Of a stretch of 64,000 nt of DNA, positions 16,359 to 25,585 are shown one piece after another (position 1 is the stretch's first letter; the number at the start of each line of letters is the position of its first letter). The translations under genes were made by a program, and so were the position numbers. The notes under the pieces are model-generated. The model ran no database searches. It saw only the letters and a list, made by a program, of their open reading frames with translations, and was not told the origin of the DNA. The DNA comes from JAUVKA01 sp964465145 (GTDB lineage Bacteria > Bacteroidota > Bacteroidia > Bacteroidales > UBA12481), in the NCBI GenBank assembly GCA_964465145.1, contig CAYXJR010000009.1, positions 1 to 64,000 of the forward strand, in the 5' to 3' direction.

Positions 16359-18446
16359 ATGAATTACTCCTTCCAGATACCTGCCTGGCTATCCTCAAGG
16401 AAGGTTTTTATCATATTGTCAGCCGCCATTTTTGTAATTCTTCCTTTATTAAGTATTGATGCAGGAATTTCCGGTGACGAACCAGTCCACTACCGGCAAG
16501 CTGAATATGTTTATAATTACTTTTCCTCGGGAGGAAAAGACCAGTCTGCCCTGGATACTCCCAAAACCTACTTAAAGTATTACGGACAGGTTGTAGATAA
16601 TTTAAGTTACCTGATCAACAGGTGGGTTAATAGTCAAAATCCTTATTTAACCCGTCATATCCTAAATGCCCTACTCGGTGCTCTACTGATTTTATTTTCA
16701 GGCCTTCTGGCTGTTCAGCTCTCCGGTTACCGGGCCGGCGTCCTGTCCCTTGTTTTTCTGTTTTTCTCGCCCAGGATATTGGGGCATAGTTTCAATAACC
16801 TGAAAGACATTCCTTTTGCCCTAGGCTACATAATGGCTGTTTATGGCCTGACAGCAGTGGTCAGGAAGTATCCAATCCTAAAACCAGCACCCTGGATCTG
16901 GATGAGTTTGGGTCTGGCTGTTTCTTTTGGGACGAGAGCCGGTGGGCTGCTAATGATCCCAATTTTTTTCTTTTTCATTTCTCTGCGCTGGATATTCGGC
17001 CAACCTTTTAAAGAACTGGTCAGATGGCCGCCCTGGAGAAAGGGTTTCATCTTATTAGGACTACTCCTGATAACAAGCATTTCGGGTTTTATTATTGCCA
17101 TACTAGCCTGGCCATATGCACTTCAGGCCCCGCTAAAACATTCCCTCGAATCTCTTCAGGTAATGACCAACTACTCGATTAGCATCCGGCAATTATTTGA
17201 AGGGCAATGGGTATGGTCGGAACATCTTCCCGGATATTACCCTATTAAATACATCATGATCACCTCACCAATAATAATCATTGCTGGCTTTGGAATGCAA
17301 TTCGTGATGTGGAAAAAATCCAAGGCCTTGCTTTTAATATTAATGAACTTTGTAATTATCTTTCCAATATTCTGGGTCGTAATAAAAGGGTCAAACCTAT
17401 ATGGTGGCTGGAGGCATTTGCTCTTTGTTTATCCGGCAATCGCCATTCTTTCGGCTTGCTCCTTTGAAAAATTATTACGTTTTAATGAATCACTCCCTTT
17501 TAAAATATTTATGCTTCTTCTTTTAATGGCTGGGTTGACAGGCCCGGTTTTTCACACTATTCGAAATCATCCCATGGAATACTTATATTTCAACAAATTC
17601 GTTGGGGGAGTTCGTGGCGCATTTAACAATTATGAAGCAGATTACTATTATCATTCACTGGGGCCTGCTACTAAATGGTTAAAAAAATATCTCCTTGAAA
17701 ATGAGCCAGGAAAAAGCATTACCGTAGCATCGAACTTTCCAGTTGATCCTTACTTCAGAAATGATCCTGAAATTTCAGCTGTTTACACACATTATTTTTC
17801 CAGGTCAAAGGTCGACTGGGATTATGGGATTTTCGTAAACACTTTTATGGGGCCGGATTATCTGGATTCAAAAAACTGGCCTCCAAATAACTGCATTCAC
17901 TCAATAGAAGTAGATGGGCGTGTCGTTTGTTCTATAATCAAAAGATCTACCAAAGCAGATCTCCATGGGATAGAGTTTTATCGTAATCATTACTATGCAG
18001 AATCAATAAAGCAATTACAAACAGCCCTTTCCATTGACCCCCGGAATGAATCGGCTCAACTATATCTGGCCTGGGCATACCATCATATTAATGAATTTCC
18101 CCTGTCGGATTCAGTAGCTCAGAGCCTCCTGCACCAGCAGCCAATGAATGATATGGCCAGGGACTTAATTGGTAGAAATCAAATATCACAGGGGGAATTT
18201 GAGGGAGCCACAAAAACATTTCAGAAACTGATTAACCAAAATTATAAATACCTGCCTGCTTATGAGCAATCAGCCCGGGCTGCAGACAGTCTCCAAAACT
18301 ACCAACTGGCATCCAGAATGCTTGAACGAGGATATCAACTGGGTTTGAGGGACTCAAGTAGTATTGACAAATTGGTTCAATACCTTCTAAAAGCAGGATA
18401 TCACGGGAAAGCAGAAAAATTCAGAACAATTCTTAATAAAAATTGA
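16359..18446 (+). CDS. GT39/ArnT-like membrane glycosyltransferase with C-terminal TPRs
   Basis: A 695-residue integral membrane protein. After a cytoplasmic N-terminus, TM1 (about 15-32) leads into an extracytoplasmic loop with SGDEPVHYRQ, the acidic Asp-Glu motif characteristic of the PMT/ArnT GT-C superfamily. Roughly ten to eleven hydrophobic segments follow to about residue 400. Residues about 540-690 contain three to four TPR-like helical repeats (YAESIKQLQTALSIDPRNES). It probably transfers a sugar from polyprenyl phosphate, made by the upstream GT2 enzyme, to a protein or glycan in the periplasm. The acceptor is unknown. Confidence 0.75.
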   Translation: MNYSFQIPAWLSSRKVFIILSAAIFVILPLLSIDAGISGDEPVHYRQAEYVYNYFSSGGKDQSALDTPKTYLKYYGQVVDNLSYLINRWVNSQNPYLTRHILNALLGALLILFSGLLAVQLSGYRAGVLSLVFLFFSPRILGHSFNNLKDIPFALGYIMAVYGLTAVVRKYPILKPAPWIWMSLGLAVSFGTRAGGLLMIPIFFFFISLRWIFGQPFKELVRWPPWRKGFILLGLLLITSISGFIIAILAWPYALQAPLKHSLESLQVMTNYSISIRQLFEGQWVWSEHLPGYYPIKYIMITSPIIIIAGFGMQFVMWKKSKALLLILMNFVIIFPIFWVVIKGSNLYGGWRHLLFVYPAIAILSACSFEKLLRFNESLPFKIFMLLLLMAGLTGPVFHTIRNHPMEYLYFNKFVGGVRGAFNNYEADYYYHSLGPATKWLKKYLLENEPGKSITVASNFPVDPYFRNDPEISAVYTHYFSRSKVDWDYGIFVNTFMGPDYLDSKNWPPNNCIHSIEVDGRVVCSIIKRSTKADLHGIEFYRNHYYAESIKQLQTALSIDPRNESAQLYLAWAYHHINEFPLSDSVAQSLLHQQPMNDMARDLIGRNQISQGEFEGATKTFQKLINQNYKYLPAYEQSARAADSLQNYQLASRMLERGYQLGLRDSSSIDKLVQYLLKAGYHGKAEKFRTILNKN

Positions 18447-18491
18447 ATTAAGTTTGCTGTACAAATTAAATTATCAAAACTCAATGCATTT

Positions 18492-20048
18492 ATGGGTTTT
18501 AAGATGTTTTCCCGGTTTGGAAAAGGAGTAAAAAAATACTGGTCATTTGCCGGTTCACATTATCGTTTCGTTTTTTTTATCGGCTTGTTTACCGGAATTG
18601 TCTTTTTGTTGTTTAGTCATCAGTTTGTTGAATATACCTCCACAGACAAATCATGTGAGGCTTGCCATGTCCACCCTCATTCCACCACATCCTGGAAACT
18701 TTCGGTTCATTACGGCAATACCTCCGGGGTGGTCGTTCATTGTGTTGATTGTCATCTTCCACCTGATGGGATAAGGCATTATACCCAAAAAGCCAAAACT
18801 GGCCTTAAGGATCTATGGGGTTTCTTGTTCAAGGATAAGGACAAGCTCGACTGGGAAGCAAAATCCACCCTTGAACATGCTAGAAAGAATACGTACAACG
18901 AATCCTGTTCCCATTGTCACCAGAACCTTTTCCAGCTCGACCTCAGCCAGCAAGGCGTTAACGCTCACCTTGATTACCTTAATCATCCTGAAGGTAAGGT
19001 TTGTATTCAATGTCATCTTGATGTCGGGCATTATGATCCTGATGCTATTCATGAACATTCAAGTGACTTCGCCGAAATAACTGACAAAACCAGGGAAGTG
19101 TACATCCAGCCTGCCCTCGTTAGCAGTTTTGAAAATTTCACCGAGTTTATTCCAAAATCTTATGTTTCCTTCGACATGGTTGCTATTCCTGAAGGTATCT
19201 TCACCATTGGGAGCCCAGAAAAAGAAGCTTTTCGGGATGAGGACGAAGGGCCCCAGCGAAGGATTAAGCTGAGTAAATTTTTCATGGGAAAGATTGAAGT
19301 AAGTTGGGAAGAATATATGGCCTTTTTCTCTCAAACCAGTGCTGAAGGAAAATCAGAAACTTCCAGCTCAGGGAATGGGGACATAGATGGGATAACCGGC
19401 GCCACACCACCCTGGGGGGCTCCTGACCAGGGTTGGGGTAAGGGAACCCGCCCTGCTATAACAATGACCCATCATGCTGCAGTTGTTTATTGTCAATGGT
19501 TATCCAAGGTGACAGGGAAAAAATATCGTCTTTCAACTGAAGCTGAGTGGGAATATGCCTGCCGCGGGGAAACAGAAACAGCTTACTTTTTTGAAGGAAG
19601 CCCAAAAGATTATACTAAGGCAGGATTCTGGAATAAAATTTTTGGTGCAGATACCAGTATCATTTCCAGATATGTGACCTATATGGGGAATAGCCCTAAT
19701 AAAACACGAGAACCATCCTCTGTTATGGCAAACCCATTTGGCCTTGTAAACATGTCGGGTAATGTTGCAGAATTTTGTTCGGATTGGTATAGTCCGGATA
19801 TTTATAACAGTTATCCATCGGGGAATAAGGTGATAGTCAATCCCAAAGGCCCCCCAAGTGGAGAGGAGCATGTTATACGAGGTGGAGCTTATTGGAGTGA
19901 TGCAAAAGATGTTAGAAGTTCGGCCAGGGAGAGCACCCAGCACGTTGCCTGGCTTGTCACCGACCCCCAGATTCCTAAAAGTATCTGGTGGTATTCCGAT
20001 AGTAAGCACGTCGGATTCAGAGTTGTGTGTGAATGGGATGGGGAATAA
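18492..20048 (+). CDS. Tetraheme NapC/NrfH-type cytochrome fused to a formylglycine-enzyme-fold domain
   Basis: A 518-residue fusion. An N-terminal membrane anchor (about 26-43) precedes four CxxCH heme sites at C55-H59 (CEACH), C84-H88 (CVDCH), C139-H143 (CSHCH) and C171-H175 (CIQCH), as in the NapC/NirT/NrfH quinol-dehydrogenase family. Residues about 215-515 are an FGE-sulfatase (SUMF1-type) domain: PEGIFTIGSP, RLSTEAEWEYACRG, NPFGLVNMSGNVAEFCSDWY, VIRGGAYWSD and GFRVVCEW. The paired active-site cysteines of true formylglycine-generating enzymes, expected shortly after RGG, are absent (RGGAYWSDAKDVRSSAR). Aerobic FGE oxidase activity is therefore unlikely. It is probably a periplasmic, quinol-linked redox protein of unknown partner. 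Confidence 0.88.
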   Translation: MGFKMFSRFGKGVKKYWSFAGSHYRFVFFIGLFTGIVFLLFSHQFVEYTSTDKSCEACHVHPHSTTSWKLSVHYGNTSGVVVHCVDCHLPPDGIRHYTQKAKTGLKDLWGFLFKDKDKLDWEAKSTLEHARKNTYNESCSHCHQNLFQLDLSQQGVNAHLDYLNHPEGKVCIQCHLDVGHYDPDAIHEHSSDFAEITDKTREVYIQPALVSSFENFTEFIPKSYVSFDMVAIPEGIFTIGSPEKEAFRDEDEGPQRRIKLSKFFMGKIEVSWEEYMAFFSQTSAEGKSETSSSGNGDIDGITGATPPWGAPDQGWGKGTRPAITMTHHAAVVYCQWLSKVTGKKYRLSTEAEWEYACRGETETAYFFEGSPKDYTKAGFWNKIFGADTSIISRYVTYMGNSPNKTREPSSVMANPFGLVNMSGNVAEFCSDWYSPDIYNSYPSGNKVIVNPKGPPSGEEHVIRGGAYWSDAKDVRSSARESTQHVAWLVTDPQIPKSIWWYSDSKHVGFRVVCEWDGE

Positions 20049-20088
20049 GTGAAGAATGATGAAAATGGTTTAAGAATTTGCAATAGTC

Positions 20089-21441
20089 ATGGAAAAGAAA
20101 CAAGTGGTTAGCAGGAGGAAGTTTCTCGGGACAGCCGGAATGGTTGGAGTAGTGGGAAGTATCGGAGTGGGTTCACTTATTGCTGCCTGCGGGAGAAATA
20201 AAACTCTAAAGAATATCCCGGCAACGGATAAACTTGACCAGGCACCCGATGGTGAATTACTGAAAGCAGGCCTGGTTGGATGTGGGAACCGGGGAACCGG
20301 GGCAGCCTTCAATTTCCTGGATGCGGGTCCAAACCTTCAATTGGTTGCCCTGGCAGATGTGTTTGACGATCAGTTACAGATGTGCCGTGGTAAATTAAAA
20401 GAAAGTAAAAATGTCGATATCCCAGATAACATGTGCTTTACTGGGTTTGACGGATATAAAAAACTGATTGAATCCGGCGTTGATATTGTTTTGCTTGCTA
20501 CACCTCCACATTTCAGGCCGGAGCATCTGGCCGCCTGCGTGGAAGCAAAAAAACATGTGTTTATGGAAAAACCGGCCGCGGTTGATCCCGTGGGAATCCG
20601 CTCTGTTATTGGATCGGCCAAAAAAGCCGAAGCCATAGGCCTGTGCATTGTAGGAGGTACCCAAAGAAGGCACCAGCTGGATTACCTGGAAACATACCGT
20701 CAGGTACAGATGGGGGCTATCGGCGATGTTGTTGCTGCCAATGCATACTGGTTGCAGAACCATGTATGGTACAGAACCCGACAAGAAGGCTGGTCAGACA
20801 TGGAATATATGATTCGTAACTGGAACAATTTCAGGTGGTTATGCGGAGATCATTTCCTAGACACTCATGTTCATAATATTGATGTCATTAACTGGTTTGC
20901 AGGAGGCCAGCCGATATCCGCCATTGGCGGAGGAGCACGTCATCGCAGGCTGACCGGCGATCAATGGGACTTTTTTAGTGTCGATTTTTATTTTGGCAAA
21001 GGAGTCCATTCCCATTCCATGACAAGACAGATCGATAATTGTGCTAATGCCACTGCCGAACACATAAGGGGAACTGAGGGATATACTAATTGCCAGAATA
21101 CCATCTTCAATCCTGATGGGAGCATTAAGTGGAAATATGAATACCCAAAGGATGACAACGGAAACGAAACTGCAACTGTTAAAATTTCTCCATATGTTCA
21201 GGAACATATTGACCTTGTCACGGCTATCCGTACCAACCAGCCGATAAATGAGGCCGAACAATTGGCTTTGTCAACCCTTACGGCCATTATGGGCCGGGAA
21301 GCTGCATATACCGGACAAAAGATCACCTGGGAGGAAATCTCCAAATCCAGCATGCGCATGGGCCCCACAGAATATGTGATGGGACCTGTAGATATGGAAA
21401 TCAAAACCCCCATTCCTGGAACACAACACGGCAAAAGCTAA
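20089..21441 (+). CDS. Tat-exported lipoprotein Gfo/Idh/MocA oxidoreductase
   Basis: A 450-residue Gfo/Idh/MocA enzyme with the clearest Tat signal of the five: VSRRKFLG followed by a hydrophobic stretch and the lipobox LIAAC (Cys about 34). GLVGCGNRGTG (about 63-73) binds the dinucleotide and VFMEKPAAVD is the catalytic Lys-Pro block. DTHVHNIDVINWF supplies the histidine region. It is therefore a periplasm-facing, lipid-anchored dehydrogenase. It lies 40 bases after the NapC-FGE fusion, so an electron link between the two is possible but not shown. Substrate unknown. Confidence 0.9.
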   Translation: MEKKQVVSRRKFLGTAGMVGVVGSIGVGSLIAACGRNKTLKNIPATDKLDQAPDGELLKAGLVGCGNRGTGAAFNFLDAGPNLQLVALADVFDDQLQMCRGKLKESKNVDIPDNMCFTGFDGYKKLIESGVDIVLLATPPHFRPEHLAACVEAKKHVFMEKPAAVDPVGIRSVIGSAKKAEAIGLCIVGGTQRRHQLDYLETYRQVQMGAIGDVVAANAYWLQNHVWYRTRQEGWSDMEYMIRNWNNFRWLCGDHFLDTHVHNIDVINWFAGGQPISAIGGGARHRRLTGDQWDFFSVDFYFGKGVHSHSMTRQIDNCANATAEHIRGTEGYTNCQNTIFNPDGSIKWKYEYPKDDNGNETATVKISPYVQEHIDLVTAIRTNQPINEAEQLALSTLTAIMGREAAYTGQKITWEEISKSSMRMGPTEYVMGPVDMEIKTPIPGTQHGKS

Positions 21442-21660
21442 GAAAGGAAAACAGGAGCCTTCGGAAGATACAAGATACAAGATACAAGAAGAAGGCCTTC
21501 GGAAGATTCAAGACATAAGACCAAAGACTCAAGAGGAACTCATAGAAGATCCCTATTCAACCTGCAACTCGCAACCTGCAACTCGCAACCTGCAACTCGC
21601 AACCTGCAACTCGCAACCTGCAACCTACAACTCGGCCCCTGAGCCTGTCGAAGGGCAACC
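21442..21660. repeat. Composite short-repeat region with 14-bp tandem array
   Basis: This occupies most of the 323-bp gap before the S9 peptidase gene. GCCTTCGGAAGAT occurs at 21457-21469 and 21495-21507, flanking ACAAGAT heptamers. The 14-mer CAACCTGCAACTCG is repeated four times perfectly at 21558-21613 and then decays. At 21636-21655 comes CCCCTGAGCCTGTCGAAGGG, a widely dispersed bacterial intergenic repeat (TTCGACAGGCTCAGG type). No gene is visible here. The last ~100 bp (21661-21764) would carry the promoter of the peptidase gene, but I see no convincing TAnnTTTG. Confidence 0.85.
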
Positions 21661-21764
21661 TGAAACATCTCCTATTCTCTTCTTAAAAAATGTTAAATCA
21701 GTACAGTTATCGTTTTATCTGATTAATTTTATTCCCTCTAGATCAAACTCAAAAAACTATCAAC

Positions 21765-24170
21765 ATGAAAAAACTTGTTTTTCTGATCATGGCGAGCATC
21801 CTGTTTGCCGGTTCTGGATTTAGCCAGAAAGCTGATTTTCGCACTGCAGAGAAATTCAAATCTTCTAACTTGTCCAAAATGCTGGGCAGCAGTTCAGTGC
21901 GCCCCGTCTGGCTAAAAGACATCGATGAATTTTGGTACTCTTATAAAACCGGCCAGGGAAAAAATTATTGGCTTGTAGACCCGGGAAAAAAGGTCAAAGA
22001 ACCTCTGTTTGATAATCATTACATAGCCTCCGAGGTTAACCAGCAGATAAACAAGATACTTAATCACCTTGATCTTCCTCTTCAGAACCTCAAATTTAAA
22101 GATGATAATAAAGCTCTGAATTTTGAAGTCGACAGTTTCAAATTTGAGTATGAACTGAAGACAAAAAAACTATTTATAACCGATACCATTGATAAAAAAG
22201 AAGAGGAGAAAAAAAAAGAAAAGGACTCCTGGAAGGGATACAATAAGGACTCAACATGGATTGTTTTTGCCCGGCAGTATAATCTGTTTATTATGAAAGC
22301 TGATGATCCCGACAGCATAGAATACCAGCTAACCACGGATGGTGAAAAATATTACTCCTGGGGGGGTAGATACCGCGACAGCGTGGAGGAAGATACCACC
22401 AAACGGCAAAGAGCCTCTGTAAGATGGTTTGAGGATAATACGAAATTTTATGTCACACGCAGCGATTCACGTAAAGTGAAAGATCTTTGGGTGATCAATG
22501 TTCTTAAAAATCCCAGACCTGAATTAGAGACTTACAGGTATGCAATGCCCGGAGATGAAAATGTTCCACAATCAGAACTATGGGTCTTTAATGCAGAGGA
22601 CAAATCAAGCTTAAAAATTGATACGGACAAATGGAAGGATCAAACATTCCGGGTTCAATTATTGGGAGACAATACAGATGAACTAATCATTACCCGCAAA
22701 GATCGTACCTGTGCAAAAATTGAAATCTGTAAAGCCAATGCTTACACAGGCGAGGTCTCTGTTTTGTATGAAGAAACGGATGAACCATATTTCAATGGGG
22801 AATATTCTGGTCTAAGTATTTTGAATGAAGGGAAAGACTACATCTGGTGGTCGGAGCGTACTGGTTTTGGACAATTGTATCTATATGATGCTGATTTTAC
22901 CCTGGTGAACCCTATCACCAGGGGCAATTATGTTGTTGGGAATATCAATCGTATTGATACTGCCGGAAGGGTGGTGTATTTTGAGGCATTCAACAAGGAA
23001 CCCGGTATCGATCCTTATTATAAAATGTTCTACAGGGTTAATTTTGATGGTTCTGGTCTGAGCCTGCTTACCCCGGAAGACGCAACTCACTCCATGAGCA
23101 TGGCCAAGTCCAATAAATACTTTGTTGATTCATATTCCAGAGTAGATATGCCGCCGGTTTCCGTGCTCAGAGACAATAAAGGCAATATACTCCTGGCCCT
23201 GGAGGAAATGGATCTTACCCGCATCCTGGAAACCGGCTGGCAAATGCCGGAGAAATTTATTGTTAAAGCAGTAGATGGAGTAACTGATTTATATGGTGTG
23301 ATATGGAAGCCTTTTAAAATGGAAGAGGGCCGGAAGTATCCCATTATCTCCTATGTATATCCAGGCCCGCAAACAGAAAGTGTACCACGTGGATTTTCTG
23401 CCTCGGGAAAAAATCAGGCTCTGGCCCAATTAGGCTTCGTGGTTGTTTCTGTGGGTCACCGCGGCGGTAGCCCTCAACGGTATAAGTATTATCATACTTA
23501 TGGGTATGATAATTTGCGGGATTATACATTGGCGGATGACAAATACGCAATGGAACAGCTGGCTGACCGGTTTGATTTTATTGATATCACAAAGGTTGGC
23601 ATTTTTGGCCATTCTGGCGGTGGATTCATGTCAACCGCTGCCCTGTTTACTTATCCGGATTTTTATACCGCAGCGGTTTCTTCGTCAGGTAACCACGACA
23701 ACAACATTTACAATCTGTGGTGGGGAGAAACCCACCATGGGGTAACCGAGGTAAAAAAGACTGTGAAAAAGGGTAAGGATAAAAAAGACGGTGAGGGAGA
23801 TAATGATAAGGTGGATAAGAACGATAACAAAGGCTGGCCTGAAGAAGATAGTGTCAAGAAGGAAGAGGAGGTCAAGATTACTTTTAAATCAGTAATCCCG
23901 AAAAATCAAGATCTGGCGAAAAACCTCAAAGGTCATCTCCTTCTTGTCCATGGTGATATTGACAACAATGTTCACCCTGGAAATTCTATCCGCGTAGCAG
24001 ATGCCCTTATTGCTGCTGGTAAGAGATTTGACTTTATGGTCATGCCAGGACAAAGGCATGGTTACGGCAAATATTCAGAATATTTTGAAAAAATGATGTG
24101 GTACTACTTTGCCGAACACCTGCTGGGTGATTATCGAACCAACGTGGAAATAAACAACCCTGACAAATAG
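21765..24170 (+). CDS. S9 family (dipeptidyl peptidase IV-like) exported peptidase
   Basis: An 801-residue prolyl-oligopeptidase-class enzyme with a Sec signal (about 1-21, ending FSQ). A beta-propeller DPPIV N-terminal domain (about 80-500) precedes an alpha/beta-hydrolase domain. The catalytic triad is visible as Ser617 (GHSGGG), Asp733 (HGDIDNNVH) and His765 (GQRHGYGKY). It is expected to cut dipeptides from peptide N-termini in the periplasm. Residues about 662-705 form a highly charged Lys/Asp/Glu-rich insertion between Ser617 and Asp733, not usual in this region. It is flanked by a repeat region upstream and a palindrome downstream, so it is probably monocistronic. Confidence 0.92.
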   Translation: MKKLVFLIMASILFAGSGFSQKADFRTAEKFKSSNLSKMLGSSSVRPVWLKDIDEFWYSYKTGQGKNYWLVDPGKKVKEPLFDNHYIASEVNQQINKILNHLDLPLQNLKFKDDNKALNFEVDSFKFEYELKTKKLFITDTIDKKEEEKKKEKDSWKGYNKDSTWIVFARQYNLFIMKADDPDSIEYQLTTDGEKYYSWGGRYRDSVEEDTTKRQRASVRWFEDNTKFYVTRSDSRKVKDLWVINVLKNPRPELETYRYAMPGDENVPQSELWVFNAEDKSSLKIDTDKWKDQTFRVQLLGDNTDELIITRKDRTCAKIEICKANAYTGEVSVLYEETDEPYFNGEYSGLSILNEGKDYIWWSERTGFGQLYLYDADFTLVNPITRGNYVVGNINRIDTAGRVVYFEAFNKEPGIDPYYKMFYRVNFDGSGLSLLTPEDATHSMSMAKSNKYFVDSYSRVDMPPVSVLRDNKGNILLALEEMDLTRILETGWQMPEKFIVKAVDGVTDLYGVIWKPFKMEEGRKYPIISYVYPGPQTESVPRGFSASGKNQALAQLGFVVVSVGHRGGSPQRYKYYHTYGYDNLRDYTLADDKYAMEQLADRFDFIDITKVGIFGHSGGGFMSTAALFTYPDFYTAAVSSSGNHDNNIYNLWWGETHHGVTEVKKTVKKGKDKKDGEGDNDKVDKNDNKGWPEEDSVKKEEEVKITFKSVIPKNQDLAKNLKGHLLLVHGDIDNNVHPGNSIRVADALIAAGKRFDFMVMPGQRHGYGKYSEYFEKMMWYYFAEHLLGDYRTNVEINNPDK

Positions 24171-24177
24171 AGATCAT

Positions 24178-24198
24178 CCCGGGGGACAAAGCCCCGGG
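24178..24198. terminator. GC-rich palindrome between convergent genes
   Basis: CCCGGGG (24178-24184) and CCCCGGG (24192-24198) form a perfect 7-bp stem with loop GACAAAG, directly after the S9 peptidase stop and facing the CDGSH gene. A CTTTTTG tract follows about ten bases later. It may act as a terminator for the peptidase gene or be a REP-like element. Confidence 0.5.
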
Positions 24199-24229
24199 CT
24201 ACGGTCATCTTTTTGTCACCTGTCACTTG

Positions 24230-24700
24230 TTACTCTCTAAACCCATTTACAAGGTGGCTTCCGTCACAAAATGGATGATTTTCTGTTCCTCCGCAGCGAC
24301 AAAGCGCTATTTGATTAGTTGTTTCAATTTTCTTCCCGGATCCCCGGGATACATTGAAGTTTCCTTTAATTATAGCGGGCCCGTTGTCAATAATCAGAAT
24401 CTCTGTTGGCGGTGGGGTTGGGACTTTATCTTCTGAAGCGGGAGCACAATTTATATTATTTATTTCTTCGCTGGTAAGATCTTTATTCCACTTCCATGTC
24501 AATGCATCCGTTGGGCATTGTTCCACTATGTCAACAATTTCTTTAGTCGTACCATTCGCCATATTTACCCATGGACGCTTTGTTGGGTCGAAAACCTTCC
24601 TAAGCTTCATGAAACATATAGTGGCGTGTATACAAGTTTCCGGTTTCCAGAAAACAGTTACATCATCATTGCTATATTGGCGGTTATTTGGATTGCTCAT
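24230..24700 (-). CDS. YjdI-like 4Fe-4S monocluster plus CDGSH iron-sulfur protein
   Basis: A 156-residue small cytoplasmic iron-sulfur protein. Residues about 12-70 resemble the divergent 4Fe-4S monocluster domain (Fer4_19, as in YjdI), with Cys in ETCIHATICF and IVEQCPTDAL. The C-terminal third contains a complete CDGSH motif, CRCGGTENHPFCDGSH, whose three Cys and one His hold a 2Fe-2S cluster. Its role is probably redox or iron-sulfur homeostasis; nothing in the context makes it specific. It starts 66 bases after the DUF1080 stop, in the same direction, and could be cotranscribed. Confidence 0.9.
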   Translation of the reverse strand: MSNPNNRQYSNDDVTVFWKPETCIHATICFMKLRKVFDPTKRPWVNMANGTTKEIVDIVEQCPTDALTWKWNKDLTSEEINNINCAPASEDKVPTPPPTEILIIDNGPAIIKGNFNVSRGSGKKIETTNQIALCRCGGTENHPFCDGSHLVNGFRE

Positions 24701-24766
24701 TTACCATAAAAGCGTTTAGTGCTAAAGATTTGTATATTAATCACTTTATACAATATAACAAGTCTA

Positions 24767-25468
24767 TTACAGTTTCTTAATCTTTATGTTTCGAAAATTA
24801 CAGGTTCCACCATGATCCTGAAGAGCAATGTACCCATCCTTATATTTTCCGTAGCCATCTGCATCCTTCCATTTCGAATTGTTTTTCAATTCGTACCACT
24901 CATCGGTCCACATATCATATTCAACAACTTTCCTTCCATTCAGATAGTGTTCTACATGTGGCCCCTTTACCAGGATCCTTGCCGTATTCCATTCATCAAG
25001 GGTTTTAACCTGTCCGAATTTAGGGGGATGGACATCGTAATTGGCGCCGGTATCATGAAGAGGCCCTGATTCCGGGACACCAACATCGTCAAGCAACTGA
25101 TATTCAGGACCTGTCATATAAACTGTGCCATATTCATCTCCCTCCTTGACATGAAAGAAAATCCCTGAATTACTACTCTCCCCAATTTTAAACTCAAGCC
25201 GCAGATCAAAATCGGAATATTGATTCCTGGTAATTATATCGCCTCCCTGACCGTGGGCTAAACCCAGGGCTTTCATTCCGTGCTCTTCTATTGCCCAACC
25301 CTGGACTGCATCTTTTTTAAATCCGCGCCATTGATCCATGGATACTCCATCAAAAAGCAGTTCCCAACCTTCATCTATCTCTTGCTGAGTTAACTTGTTG
25401 AGATGTTGCGCATTAACTTTTGGCAATATAATCGCCAATAAGACCAAAAGGGTAATTAGTTTTTTCAT
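24767..25468 (-). CDS. DUF1080 exported protein (second copy)
   Basis: A 233-residue secreted DUF1080 protein with Sec signal about 1-21 (ending VNAQ). Family blocks are GWELLFDGVSMDQWRGF, YSDFDLRLEFKIGESSNSGI, GPEYQLLDD, EWNTARILVKG, VEHYLNGRKVVEYD and IALQDHGGTCNFRNIKIK. It has the compact one-domain architecture of 3-keto-glycoside hydrolases/lyases. It is not a recent duplicate of the first copy at 10951, since the sequences share only the domain blocks. It lies on the opposite strand from the sugar locus and may act on a different linkage. Confidence 0.88.
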   Translation of the reverse strand: MKKLITLLVLLAIILPKVNAQHLNKLTQQEIDEGWELLFDGVSMDQWRGFKKDAVQGWAIEEHGMKALGLAHGQGGDIITRNQYSDFDLRLEFKIGESSNSGIFFHVKEGDEYGTVYMTGPEYQLLDDVGVPESGPLHDTGANYDVHPPKFGQVKTLDEWNTARILVKGPHVEHYLNGRKVVEYDMWTDEWYELKNNSKWKDADGYGKYKDGYIALQDHGGTCNFRNIKIKKL

Positions 25469-25585
25469 TTTTCTGTTTTTCAGTGATAAAATTAATTTTG
25501 TCCTGTGCTTTTTTTATTAAAAAAAAACAGGTTTTAAGCTTTCGTAAATATAAGGATAAATTGGGGACATGGGGACCAGAATAAG

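Noticed and set aside
18492..20048. Active aerobic formylglycine-generating enzyme for sulfatases
   Set aside because: The catalytic Cys pair is not present after the RGG motif and no sulfatase gene lies in the window.
21558..21638. CRISPR array
   Set aside because: The 14-bp units are directly adjacent without unique spacers and no cas genes are present; it is a simple tandem repeat.
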